Positions 22,641-34,398 of a stretch of DNA of 64,000 nucleotides are shown in pieces. Origin of the DNA: Bathynomus jamesi. Its lineage: Eukaryota; Arthropoda; Malacostraca; Isopoda; Cirolanidae. The translations under genes and the position numbers were made by a program. Location: positions 278,501 to 342,500 of the forward strand of contig JAJOZX010001862.1 in assembly GCA_023014485.1 (NCBI GenBank). Reading direction: 5' to 3'. The stretch's first letter is position 1; each line of letters begins with the position of its first letter. A model generated the notes under the pieces. The model was not told the DNA's origin, did no database searches, and saw only the letters and a program-made list of their open reading frames with translations.

Positions 22641-25061
22641 GTGTGTGTGTAAAACAACGTTAAAAGGTTCAAATAATGAAAAGCAGAACCATAAAATCTT
22701 GTGATTTTATTCGTTATGAAAAAAACAGTAACAGAAAGTGGACGCGTGCTGCCAAAATTGGAACTTAACTTATATGCTTCGCGAATACCTTGACGCTTAT
22801 CTACCCAAGGGACCAACCAAATAATGCATAATAAAGCGAAACTATTACTTATTAGGAATGTTCCGTGTATAAATTTCAGACATTATGTATGAAAATGACA
22901 AGTTAGTATTTTGAAAATCGTAGTCTATTTAAAACCTCGTTTTGCTTATTCGGTACAGTTAATTTCGTATAGAAAATGTTTCTTTTCGTATAGGGAATAA
23001 GGCTGACTTTGGTTCCTGAGGCGAAGTGTGCGCCATTGTTGAGTTGACCTCTTTGGCGTTATCTCTGATTATTCGGTAGAAACGGCTCCTTTATGTTGTT
23101 AACCATTTAGAGGACTTTGCTTCGTCATGCCCATTTTGCTCCAAAAGGGTAATAATGTCGGTAGTTTTGCCCCCGCATCCTGCGTAGGAGGAGTAGTTGA
23201 AATATATCTATTGAATAGACTGGTTATACGTTTATTAAATTCTTTTGTTTTCCGAAGCTATCTTTCTCAAATGCGCCTCTTGGGATGCATATTTTTATTT
23301 TCCTTCTCCCGCCCTTATCTCCCTTTCTTTAGCGTCCATCCAGAGTATCCTTCTTCCTCGTTAAACGAACTGAAATTTACACATTTTCTCTTTACAGTTT
23401 CATCCTCCTTTTACAAATTTAACAAGATGTAAATTCTCTCGGAGTCAGCCGTCTAATAGGATTCGCTATAGTTTTCTTTGTTTACATTAACAAACAACTG
23501 ATTTTTAATACATCATTAATTACGAGTTGGCGTTACACGCCTCTGTTGAAAGTAACTCGCATTTTATCCTATTATGAAAGTTCTTCTCTCCGAGTAATCG
23601 ATGTAGATCAGAGCTATTCATGCGCAGTTTTGTATATAAAAAGTGCAGCATGTCAACATAGCCAATGTCACATGCCATACTTTGCTGAAAATTGTGAGAA
23701 ATGATAATAATTTATGTTATAGCTAAAATATGCAAAGCTTCGAGATGAAATTCGTGTAGGCTGCTTGTATCCGTAATATATATATTCCTCTTTCTCACAA
23801 AGATACGATTTAGTCACGGGCCTTTGATTTCCCTTATCGCGTATATACGCTTTTATAAAGATTAAAAGATGCAAATGCTTTCTTCATACATGAAACCTGC
23901 ATTGCTAAAAACCAAAGCCTACGAACCGAGCCAGCCCCAGCCAGTTTGGCCTTATCCTTGGCCCAGTAAAGACGTGTATTTGCGACTCTGAGACCATTCG
24001 AACCTTTTATCACGTGGCTGCGCGTAACTGGTGGTTGAAAAGCGAGCGTGAAAAGCGATCGTCTTTAAAATGGTCACCATTTTTCTCCAAATTTTGACGA
24101 GCGAACATAAAAATTTTGCATTGATTCTTTTTTAACTGAAAGAGTAAGAGAGAGCGAATAGTGAGCTTATCTTATTTATTTTTTATTTTATTAATACATT
24201 TTATTTGTCTGATATAATAATTGTGTTTTTAAGTTGAGACAAACCTATCGTAAAAAAATAGTCTGACTTTCCAAGCGAGAGAATTCTGTAGCCGATTTTA
24301 ACCAAGTTTGTATTTTAGGGTGATAAACTTTTAGCGATAAAATTGATATCCTTAAAATTAGTTGGTTCTCTGATTTTGAATTGAAGTTTGGTCAATGTTG
24401 TTCTGATAGCATAAAAAGTTAAAAAAATAGAATGCCCTATCGAGAACAAGAATTTGCCAGGAAATTTATGTTAGGTAAGTAGTATATATATATATTTTTT
24501 TTTCTTTTCTTAGGATTTAACTTGTTTAAATTCGCTATACAATACTTCAATTTTGTGAAGATAGTTTTAACAAATACATTTTTCTTTACTTTTATATCAG
24601 ATATCATTTTATGTTGATATATCTATGCAATATCTGTGAAATATCGTGTATATTACTTTATTTAATTTGTTACTTAATGGAATTAATTTCTTTTAATTTA
24701 TTTAAAAACAGTAAAGGAACCATGACATTGTTACTTTGGTGCTGCTTCGAATAATTTTCTAATGTAATAAATAGATTACGATAATTCGTATAAAAAAAAT
24801 TGTAATAAAACTCGGTTTTAAGTTCGAATCTCAAAGAAATGAGACGAAATTACGTATATCGAGAAATATGCTTAGTACTGAAGAGCGGTCTTACCCAGTT
24901 ATTATTAATACTAATAAATATGAATATAGGAAATAAAAAATAATACTGAAGTATAGAGCGAACTACTTAATTTTACGAAAGACGCGCAGTATTCTGCGGA
25001 TAAATTAGTAGTTTACGTACGCGAGAAAGAAAAATTATACAGAAAGCAAAATTATGGAAGA
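22561..25061. other. Spacer with AT/GT tract
   Basis: Starts with (AT)n/(GT)n at about 22579-22650. No gene was confirmed. A strong donor-like site TTAG|GTAAGTAG at about 24474 followed within 40 nt by a pyrimidine tract and TTAG (24513) could delimit a very short intron. The flanking frame beginning MPYREQEFARKFML (24432 onward) is too short to assign. Confidence 0.4.
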
Positions 25062-25141
25062 AATACCAGTTCCGCCGTATCAAATGCCATCTTCAGAACA
25101 GAAATGAGGTGATGATATGCGATAATGCCGAAACTGGTATT
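25062..25141. repeat. Small foldback with hammerhead-like core
   Basis: The arms aataccagtt (25062-25071) and aactggtatt (25132-25141) are perfect inverted repeats. Inside, the plus strand reads GTGATGA at 25109-25115, then a possible stem, then GAAA at 25130-25133. The minus strand reads CTGAAGATGGC then GGCGGAAC. Both resemble the CUGANGA...GAAA hammerhead core, but each has substitutions and no convincing stem I. Confidence 0.35.
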
Positions 25142-25222
25142 ACTAGACAACATAAATAAATGGTCGTATGTACTGGTTTCCACAGTATATTAAAATATGA
25201 GGAATGCTCTTATATAAATAAT

Positions 25223-25281
<59 letters not shown>

Positions 25282-25996
25282 TATGTACAAAATAAATTGT
25301 AATGCATTCATTCAATGCATGCTGTCTGTTGACGAACCGTAGTGTTTGAACGATATCAAAGAATTTATGCTCAAAGTAAAACAAATACGGAGTGATTTGT
25401 CGCGCTGTAAAAGAAATAGTGCCAAACTTAAGTGCCATCATGCTTGAAACTAAAGTGGGCCTGTTTTATAGTCACACTATCAGAATAAGAAAATTCTCTA
25501 AGTGCCAATTTTCGCCGTTTACTTTAGGAGAGAGTGCCATCTCGCGCAGACAGATAACACGTCACTATCGAATGAAACAAAAATAGTGGCACCCCCAGTT
25601 ATAACCACTTTTCCTTCGACCGCCGACATATTTAGTCCTTAATTAGTAATTAATACCCGATACGTTGTCCCTAATCCCCTCTTCCCGCTCATCAATCGCC
25701 CTTAATTGAAAGTTAATCCGCCTTTGGCTCAAATTAATCTTTCCTAATAAAAAAGAAGTTGGGATCAATTGACGAAAGTTGATTTGCGCGAAATGTTAAA
25801 TTGAAGTTTTCCATTTGTTAATTGTTTATTTCTTTTACGTCAAAATAGAATTAGATTCATGATGAATTGGTTATGAAAGTAATAATTTCGGTTTAAGAGG
25901 AAAGTCATCTTTCTCTGAAGAGAGAATGGAGTTCCAAAGTCGTTTTAAAAAATTAATTTGCAAACGCTCCCGTACTTGCTTCCATCATGAATATAC
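25142..25996. other. Spacer with AT tract
   Basis: Contains (AT)n at about 25226-25278. No gene was found. Frames in 25.1-25.6 kb show no domain. Confidence 0.55.
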
Positions 25997-26328
25997 CTAA
26001 AAAAAATGGCTTATTAATTTTTAAATTTTTATGTAGCGGGCACATTAAAATCCATATATATATATATATATATTAGACGAAATCGCTTAAACACTATTTC
26101 AAGTTTTAATTTTCCTTCGTGGTTATTTTCATCATAAATATTATTCACGTGTTACTTTCGTGAATTAATTTTCGTATATAGTGTGTATATACGAAAATAC
26201 AGTATACAGTATATATGTATATATATATATACGAAAATTATTTCACGAAAGTAACACGTGAATAATATTTATGATGAAAATAACCACGAAGGAAAATTAA
26301 AACTCGAAATAGTGTTTAAGCGCTTTAG

Positions 26329-26367
<39 letters not shown>

Positions 26368-26442
26368 GTGGATTTTAATATGTCCGCTACATATAAATTT
26401 AAAAATTAATTAAATGTATAAATTAATAAGCCATTTTTTTTA

Positions 26443-26444
<2 letters not shown>
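25997..26444. repeat. ~450-bp imperfect palindrome
   Basis: The left arm (about 25997-26180) and right arm (about 26229-26444) are inverted copies centred near 26205. For example, cgcttaaacactatttcaag on the left matches the complement of the right at all but one base. Both arms contain their own (AT)n tract at matching positions, then an outer segment with attaaaatccat and ggcttattaat. Arms differ by a few percent. No coding capacity or known terminal repeat was recognised. Confidence 0.75.
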
Positions 26445-27828
<1,384 letters not shown>

Positions 27829-27853
27829 CTGATGATGGGAGCAAGTCCCGAAA
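27829..27853 (+). ncRNA. Hammerhead-like ribozyme core without stem I
   Basis: The plus strand has CTGATGA (27829-27835), then a stem-loop with GGGA pairing TCCC around a GCAAG loop, then GAAAC. These are the conserved core and stem II of a hammerhead ribozyme. ACATTCGTA after GAA can form a two-pair stem III with an A at the cleavage position. The sequence before the core (ttccgccaca) finds no partner downstream, so stem I is missing and activity is doubtful. Confidence 0.4.
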
Positions 27854-27963
27854 CATTCGTAAAATAAATAAAAAAAAAAATTATTTGGACTTCGTTTAGT
27901 CTTTGTTTCAACTGTACAAAATGAGATTTTTTGATAACGAGCCTTCTCAAATATATATATATA

Positions 27964-28020
27964 CAGGGTGTCCATAAAAGAATAGCACAAATCGCACATC
28001 TTTAATCTATTGTATTTTAG
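27964..28020. mobile_element. Single Tc1/mariner-type terminal repeat (truncated element)
   Basis: An end of the form cagggtgtccataaaagaat preceded by TA at the edge of an (AT)n tract. I found no matching inverted end before the LINE at 28.36 kb, so the other side is lost. Confidence 0.35.
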
Positions 28021-28359
28021 TCTTTCGTGATCTATTTTTTTTATTTGTTATTAAGCATCATTTATTTTGTACTAAATATACAATATATAAATCATTTAAT
28101 TTAAGATTACGTAACATTTTGTAAACTTTATCTCGTATTTATTATTAATTTTTGTTATCGCTATTAATATGTGTCATAAATAAACTAAATGTCATTAATT
28201 TTGCCTAAGAAGCTTCCATGCTTCCAACGGCATATTCAGATAAGAGTACTGTGAATATATTAATGTCATATGAAATATCTAAAATTTTTGAAACTTTGTC
28301 ACTTGCTTTCTTTTCTGAATGAAGCTTTTTGAATTTTAAGTTGTTTTTTTTTAATCATT

Positions 28360-28439
28360 GGTGCACTCGAAAACAATGAAACCTATGATGTGATATACAC
28401 AGACTTTGTCAAGGCGTTCGACAAGTGCTACGATTCCAT

Positions 28440-28491
<52 letters not shown>

Positions 28492-29630
28492 AGGTAGATA
28501 TATATATATGGAATCATAGCACATAAACTGAAATATATAGGAATAACAGGGAAAATAGGAAAATGGGTATATAATTTCCTTTGTGAGCGGCAGCAAGTCG
28601 TTATAGTCCAAGGAATATCTTCATCAGAGTCAGAGGTCCGTAGCTCAGTACCACAAAAAATAGTATTAGCTCCATTACTATTCATCATCATGCTAACTGA
28701 TGTAGATGATGAAGTTACCATTGATAGCACAGTAACATCCTTTGCTGATAATACCAAAATTAGTAGAAATATAAGAGACCAGATGACATAAAATCTCTAC
28801 AAACGGACATGAACAGAATCTACAGTTGGTCAGAAAGCACCAATATGAAATTTAACACTGAGAAATTCCAACTATTAAGATAAGGAAGAAGGAAGGAACT
28901 AAAATCTATGGAATACTATGCCCTAAATCAAAAGATTTAAGAGTTATAATAATTGATGATGCGAAATTTTAAACACAAAATAAAAGCGTATCTGTCCAGT
29001 TATTCCTTTTGCTTTGTTTACTGCTGACCTAACCTTTAAAAGAAGGGGTAGGAATATAATAATTATTCTACTGCAAACGCTCATCATACCCAAGTTGGAA
29101 TATTGCTAGGTCTTAACATTTCCACATAAAAAAGAAGACATTAGTCAATTAGAAGGGATTCAGAGAAGCGTCACAGCCAAGATCAATGGATGCAAAGAAC
29201 TAAATTACTTGGAAAGGTTACGTGAATTAAATCTATATTCGCCGGAAAGAAGAAGAGAAGTAAACCATTATTTACACATGGAAAATAATAGAGAAACTAG
29301 TCCCTAATTTCACTTTAAACCCAATAACCACTCAAGCATCAGTGGAAAGTAGGAAAGGAAGAATGTGTCGTGTTCTCAAACTAAAGGCAGGAAACATCCT
29401 CAACCCCGAAGGAAAATAGTTTTGTTGCAAGAAGGCCAACCAAGACTTCATTCAGCTGCCCTAGCAGCTACGGAACACAACTGGTGTAGTTGGGGGAAAT
29501 CTTCAAAAGAAGACGAGCCGCCTAACTCTAAACAATACCAGATGAGCCAGGAGTACCTGCATAGCTAACCTGGCCAACTCAAGACGAGGGGCAATAATGA
29601 GGAATCATCGCACGAAAAACACTATATATA
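28360..29630 (+). mobile_element. CR1/Jockey-like LINE fragment (RT domain to 3' end)
   Basis: The plus strand reads ETYDVIYTDFVKAFDK (RT motif with the first catalytic aspartate), then after an (AT)n insertion KLKYIGITGKIGKW, SVPQ, LFIIMLTDVDD and SFADNTKI (the F/YADD box, second D changed to N). It continues with EKFQLLR, PKLEYC, LEGIQRSVTAKINGCKELNY and RKGRMC, and a tail near LANSRRGAIMRNH. Several frameshifts and stops make it inactive. The copy at 30750-31612 on the minus strand is the same family. Confidence 0.85.
28434..28514. repeat. AT tract interrupting the LINE, with inverted flanks
   Basis: An (AT)n tract of about 70 bp breaks the RT coding sequence. It is bordered by gctacgattccatatata on the left and tatatatggaatcatagc on the right, which are inverted copies with one mismatch. 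The right-hand version continues the LINE. Confidence 0.6.
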
Positions 29631-29636
29631 TATATA

Positions 29637-29861
29637 TGAAGGAAACCGCTCTTCAGGAAGACGTAAATTTTTATTTCTTAACACCAATACAGTTTCGGCT
29701 CCTCGCGAGCCCTTGTTAATTGGTAATGGCCGCATAACCAGAGAACAGAGTTTATATACACCTGGAAGTTAATTATCAGGTGTGTATATAAACTTCGTTC
29801 TCTGTTTATGCGATCATTAGCAAAAAATTACGTCTTCTTGAAGAGTGGTTTCCTTCTTCAT
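29637..29861. repeat. ~225-bp foldback repeat with a decayed hammerhead motif
   Basis: The left arm starts atgaaggaaaccgctcttca and the right arm ends with its inverted counterpart (tgaagagtggtttccttctt). The inner parts, including gtttatatacacctg and caggtgtgtatataaac, also pair. The minus strand of the left arm contains the hammerhead-like motif listed separately. An (AT)n tract lies on each side. Confidence 0.7.
29683..29724 (-). ncRNA. Decayed hammerhead ribozyme motif
   Basis: On the minus strand: ACCAA (stem I, 29724-29720), TTAACAA in the place of CUGANGA (29719-29713), stem II GGCTC/GAGCC with a GCGAG loop, GAAA (29696-29693), a minimal AC-T-GT stem III, A at the cleavage position (29688), then TTGGT pairing back to ACCAA. 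Stems I, II and III are all formable. The core differs from consensus at three positions, and all three are C-to-T or G-to-A transitions. Confidence 0.45.
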
Positions 29862-29889
29862 ACTTCGTTGCGATAGTGCGTTATTTTGC

Positions 29890-29944
<55 letters not shown>

Positions 29945-30013
29945 TAGAAACGACATAAGTATTAAGGAACGTTTCTGCACACGAGGAGGAGAGATAACGA
30001 ATAAATGAAAAAT

Positions 30014-30087
30014 GAGGCGAACCGCCCGGGAATCGAACCCAGGCCTTCCAATTGGGTTGGACGCGCTACCATTATGCTACGGTCCTC
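30014..30087 (-). repeat. tRNA-like core (minus copy)
   Basis: The B box GGGTTCGATTCCCGGG and an A box like TAGCATAATGGTAGCG are present on the minus strand. The anticodon-arm loop is shortened to CCCAA between TCCAA and TTGGA, so this copy has lost part of the loop kept in the plus copy. Outer GAGG and CCTC blocks pair at the ends. Confidence 0.5.
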
Positions 30088-30431
30088 AATTAATCACAAA
30101 TCGAAATTCTCCCACATAGGGCAGAAACCAATGCCCTGAGAAGGCACCCTCGCAAATCGTGAATATGCGCATATAACTGCAATGACCGCGCAGTATATAA
30201 ATGAATAGAAACGACATAAGTATTAAGGATTCCCGGGCGGTTCGCCTCATTTTTCATTTATTTCGTTATCTCTCCTCGTGTGCAGAAACGTTCCTTAATA
30301 CTTATGTCTTTTATTCATTTATATACTGCGCGGTCATTGCAGTTATATGCGCATATTCACGATTTGCGAGGGTGCCTTCTCAGGGCATTGGTTTCTGCCC
30401 TATGTGGGAGAATTTCGATTTGTGATTAATT

Positions 30432-30508
30432 GAGGTCCGTAGCATAATGGTAGCGCATCCAACCGGCAATTGGAAGGCCCTGGGTTCGATTCCCGGGCGG
30501 TTCGCCTC
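30432..30508 (+). repeat. tRNA-like core (plus copy)
   Basis: The A box is TAGCATAATGGTAGCGC and the B box GGTTCGATTCC. The anticodon arm TCCAA/TTGGA holds the seven-base loop CCGGCAA, identical to the loop in the 21.8-kb and 37-kb cores. GAGG/CCTC and CCG/CGG can close an irregular acceptor-like stem. It lies in the middle of a repeat unit, not at its 5' end as in ordinary SINEs. Confidence 0.5.
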
Positions 30509-30611
30509 ATTTTTCATTTATTCGTTATCTCTCCTCCTCGTGTGCAGAAACGTTCCTTAATACTTATGTCGTTTCTATTCATTTATATACTGCGCGGTCA
30601 TTGCAGTTATA

Positions 30612-30671
<60 letters not shown>

Positions 30672-30745
30672 ATGTAAACCCACAAGGAAAAAGAAAATAA
30701 TTCCAAGGCCTTTCGTGTATTCAGAAGTACACTTCGTCAGAGAGA
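30672..30745 (-). ncRNA. Hammerhead ribozyme motif, single copy
   Basis: The minus strand reads CTGACGA (30740-30734), a stem-loop with GTGTA pairing TACAC, then GAAA (30714-30711), GGCCTT and GGAATTATT. The core is intact and matches the 57.6-kb motif. The sequence before the core (attctct) pairs poorly with GGAAT, so stem I is weakened. Downstream the conserved ttccttgtgggtttacat tail is present. It lies between an (AT)n tract and the LINE 3' end. Confidence 0.5.
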
Positions 30746-30749
30746 ATAT

Positions 30750-31611
30750 ATATGTATATATATTTCCTTCAGTGTTGAGGAGGTCCCTTGTCGGGCCTTT
30801 AATTTGTGAACACTACACATTCTGCCTTTCCTATTTTCCAGTGTTGTTTGAATGGTAATTGGGTTTAGTTTTAGGTTTGGTACCAGTTTTTCGATCATTT
30901 TCCATATGTAGATTATGGTGTACCTCTCTCTTCTTTCCAGGGAGTACAGATTTAGTTTACGTAGTCTTTCCAAGTAGTTGAGTTCTTTGCAGCCATCAAT
31001 CTTGGCTGTGAAATGCCTTTGCGTTTCTTCTAGTTTATTAGTTTCTTCCTTTTTATATAGGGACGTCAAAACAGCATTATTCAAGTTTTGGTATAATCAG
31101 TGTTTTTAGCTGGGGAATCATTACTGTCCTGTCCCTTCTTTTGAACGTACTTAGTACCTGTCCCGCGACTCTTTTTGCTTTATTTATCGCTGCTAATTTT
31201 GTGTTTCGAATTTCGCATCATCGGTCATTATTACCCCCAGATCGATCGCTTTCGTGCTTCTCTGAATTTCCTGTCTATCTGGAGCATAATATGCAGTCTG
31301 TTTAAGTTCCTCATTTCTACCATATCTCAAGAGCTGAAATTTCTCGGTGTTAAATGACATGTTGTTGTCTTCTGACCATTTGTATAATTTTGTTCGTGTC
31401 CCTCTGCAAGGCCTCCACTTCATTTACATCGCTGATTTTTCTGCTGATCTTTGTATCGTCCGCAAAGGATGTTACTATACTGTTGCTGTTTACTCCGCTG
31501 TCTACGTCTGTCAGCATGATAATGAACAGGAGTGGTGCCAGTACTGTCCCCTTGTGGTACTGAGCTGCGTACTTCCGATTCTGATGACAATATACCTTGC
31601 ATTTTGACGAC

Positions 31612-31612
<1 letters not shown>
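30750..31612 (-). mobile_element. CR1/Jockey-like LINE fragment, minus strand
   Basis: The minus strand gives, in order, LFIIMLTDVDSGVNSNS, SFADDTKI (intact FADD box), FNTEKFQLLRYG, KAIDLGVIMTDDAKFETQN, then IDGCKELNYLERLRKLNLYS, ERYTIIYIWKM, RKGRMCSVHKLKARQGTSST. This is the second half of RT plus the C-terminus. It is 5'-truncated at an (AT)n tract (31614 onward) and broken by frameshifts. It is the same family as 28360-29630 and 48365-48690. Confidence 0.85.
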
Positions 31613-31666
<54 letters not shown>

Positions 31667-31880
31667 TGAGATTAAAACTTCGTGTTTATATTTTATTTAA
31701 ATAATAAATAGCATCGTTGCTGAAACTATTTTGCTTGTCAAACTTTATATTTGAAAACTTTCGTTTCAGAGACGTTTCGGTAAATATTCATTTGAATAGT
31801 TTTTAAGGTTAAAAATGTATATATGGAAATTAAAATAAAAGATCTTATCAGCAGAAAAGGATTAATATCAGAGGATAAAG

Positions 31881-31921
<41 letters not shown>

Positions 31922-33074
31922 CAGTCGTAAGGAGTAGAGGAAAAGCGAAACTTTAAGATAAATGAAGATTAGACGGGCTGAATTATGTCTCCCATCTGGC
32001 GATGAAGAAATTTTTTATTGCCAATTCATGCCTTTCCAAGACTGTTCTCAACCGTTGATTTGACCATCCGCAAACAGTTTCGTTGTTTTAGATGAGAATA
32101 CGCGAGAGAGAAACGTAGATCACACAATCCACGCATTGTACCCAACTTCTATTCATGAGAATGAATTGAACGATATTAATGGCGACCGAATTCTGTATAA
32201 ATAAAATTAGGTTTCACTTTCTGAATGCGCAATCCCGCTTTTGAAATTGGTGCGGACATTGTCGTATAAGGACATCATGGCGCCATCGAGTGGAATTTTG
32301 GGAAGGAAACTTCTCTTCTTTAATTTTGGCTTCTCGAAAAGCCTTTTCACGAACGTGGCATATGTCTCTCGGAATCACTCTTTAGGTTTCACCAAAAGGC
32401 TTCTTTTCGACATTCTGGTCCTTTTTCGATTAACTTCGGTAAGGCTTTTTTCATCATGGCCATTCTTAAGAAAGTTAAACTGATTTTATTAGTGGTGTGT
32501 GCTCCAAGCACTGCAAAGAGATAACTGTTGTTATTTGAAGGAAAAAAAAATATATATATACATATACACAGTGTCCACAGATTATCTTTGCAAATTCAAT
32601 TTCAATTGAATCTGTAAAAATATAATTTATGGGTACCCTGCATATAATTTATTTACTTATTTATTATTATTATTACAAAATATGTTCCGTAAGAAATAAA
32701 AAGAAAATATTTTAAAATTTCAGAATTATTTTGCAGTTCGTGACTATTTATTTTATTAATATATTTTTTAAACATATTAATTAAAGAAAGAGTCACGAAC
32801 CCAATTTTGGTGGATTGAAAGGGGAAAAAAAAAAAATCTATTTTCATTTTCTAATCATATTTTTAACGGTATTGGAGAGGACTTTTTTATTTCACCGTCT
32901 CGCATATGTAGATTTTGTTTATACTACGTAGATAAAAGGTAGAGAATTAAGGCATATTTATTATATTTTAATTTCACGGATAATTGAACTAAAATTTAAA
33001 CTGTATTGAATTTAAAAAATTCATTTAAGCGCAGTCATACTTGATAATAGTATATGACGAGGGAAAAATCATTA
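31613..33074. other. Spacer with AT tracts
   Basis: (AT)n at about 31614-31663 and 31886-31919. A short stretch at 32566-32642 has weakly inverted ends (cacagtgtccacagattat and a right end reading cagggtacccataaat in reverse) that may be a relic MITE. No gene is seen. Confidence 0.5.
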
Positions 33075-33156
33075 CAGGGTGATCCAAAAGTGTTTCCAGA
33101 AATAACTTGTTACGTAACCTTTTTTTTTTTTTTGAACACCTTTCTGGATCACCTTG
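33075..33156. mobile_element. 82-bp Tc1/mariner-type MITE
   Basis: The left end cagggtgatccaaaagtgtt and the right end (reverse complement caaggtgatccagaaaggtg) are inverted and each abuts TA. The interior is mostly a T run. The terminal sequence is close to that of the 6612-6805 element. Confidence 0.6.
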
Positions 33157-34363
33157 TATTATAAAGATTGTATACCAACATCGGTTGGGAATGAAATGTA
33201 AAATTGTATGTGATACGTATGGCGACTCAAATAATAAATATTGACGACGCGACATTGAAAATGTATCGTGACTAAAATAGGAAACATCCGTAATGTGACG
33301 TGACGACTAATATAAGAATATTATGAGAACACTGAATCGTGATTTAATACGCCAAAATCGTGCCATTGGAATAACTTCTTATTTACAAAATCTAAAATGA
33401 AAATTATTTATTGATTACGAATGAATTCAGTTCGCTCTTAAACCTTATTTCAGCGCACTTTATTCTGTAGGTTTGGTTTTGCCGATTTAACGGGAATTAA
33501 CTTAAAACGCGTTAATCGTTGAATGTACTATAGATTAACGGTTAAATTTATTAACATTTGGTGTTAGATACGGTAGAAATTCCATTTTTACATATTCGTT
33601 GGCGATTTTTCAATTGGCAAAAGTCTGATTTCTGCAAATTTTTTACAGTTACTCGTCATTATTAACTCGGAAAATAATTCAGTTTTAGCTTAATTTAACA
33701 GCACAAGATTTTTTAATTAATTGAAATGAATTGCTTTGAATTAATTTGTTTGCTGCAAGAAGTTTATATATACAGTGCCTCCTTGGCACCATAATAATTG
33801 TTAATTATAATGTTACTTAGGTTAAGTTGTTAACGATTATGATTGGTTGAGGCTGGAGTCACCAGGTCTTTTCAGACCAAATGATGTTATTAATAAAGGA
33901 AATTAATATAATGAATTTTCTTCTTTTATTAAACAAAATAAACGAGATTTAAGTGAAACAAATAAACGTTGCAGTTGTTTGAGTGAAAGTTGTATTGAAA
34001 TGTTATAAATGTGCACTTCATTAATGACATCAATATTATAATACGCGCGAAGCAATAAAAATCTTTATATAAAGTTCGGAGAATGACACCACGCCAATGA
34101 GGGCCTGTTACAACGTTGTTTACATGATGAGATCGAACGTGTCACTGGAGAATTTCTTCAGAGGAGAGAAGTGATGCGATTGAGGCATCGTGCCCGAGAG
34201 TCCTTATAACGAGGTTGAGGTGTGACGTTCAAGTGTTTGAATGTGGCTCGCGATTTGATGTCATCTTGGTCGTGGTTGTGTGGAAATCGCGAAAGTATCT
34301 GAAGGCGTCTCTGTCACTACACTATGTGGAAATCACGAAAGTATCTAAAGGCGTCTCCGTCGC

Positions 34364-34395
<32 letters not shown>
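33157..34395. other. Spacer
   Basis: Plain AT-rich sequence; around 34230-34360 there is a diverged direct repeat (cgcgaaagtatctgaaggcg and cacgaaagtatctaaaggcg). It ends in (AT)n at about 34367-34395. No gene is seen. Confidence 0.55.

Positions 34396-34398
<3 letters not shown>

Larger units (their letters stand above)
29941..30613. repeat. Palindromic tandem tRNA-like cassettes
   Basis: The left part (29941-30229) carries a unit in minus orientation followed by the tail of another. The right part (about 30293-30613) carries the same in plus orientation, with a 65-nt asymmetric loop between. Each unit is about 275 bp: a leader from ttatatgcgcatattcacga through cattggtttctgccctatg, a tRNA-like core, and a tail ending at the ctgcgcggtcattgcag block. 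Arms differ at scattered positions. (AT)n tracts lie on both outer sides. Confidence 0.8.

Noticed and set aside
22580..22816. Long frames of alternating Ile-Tyr (also at 27.0, 31.6, 36.4, 41.1 and 48.7 kb)
   Set aside because: They are translations of (AT)n microsatellites; no protein character outside the repeat.
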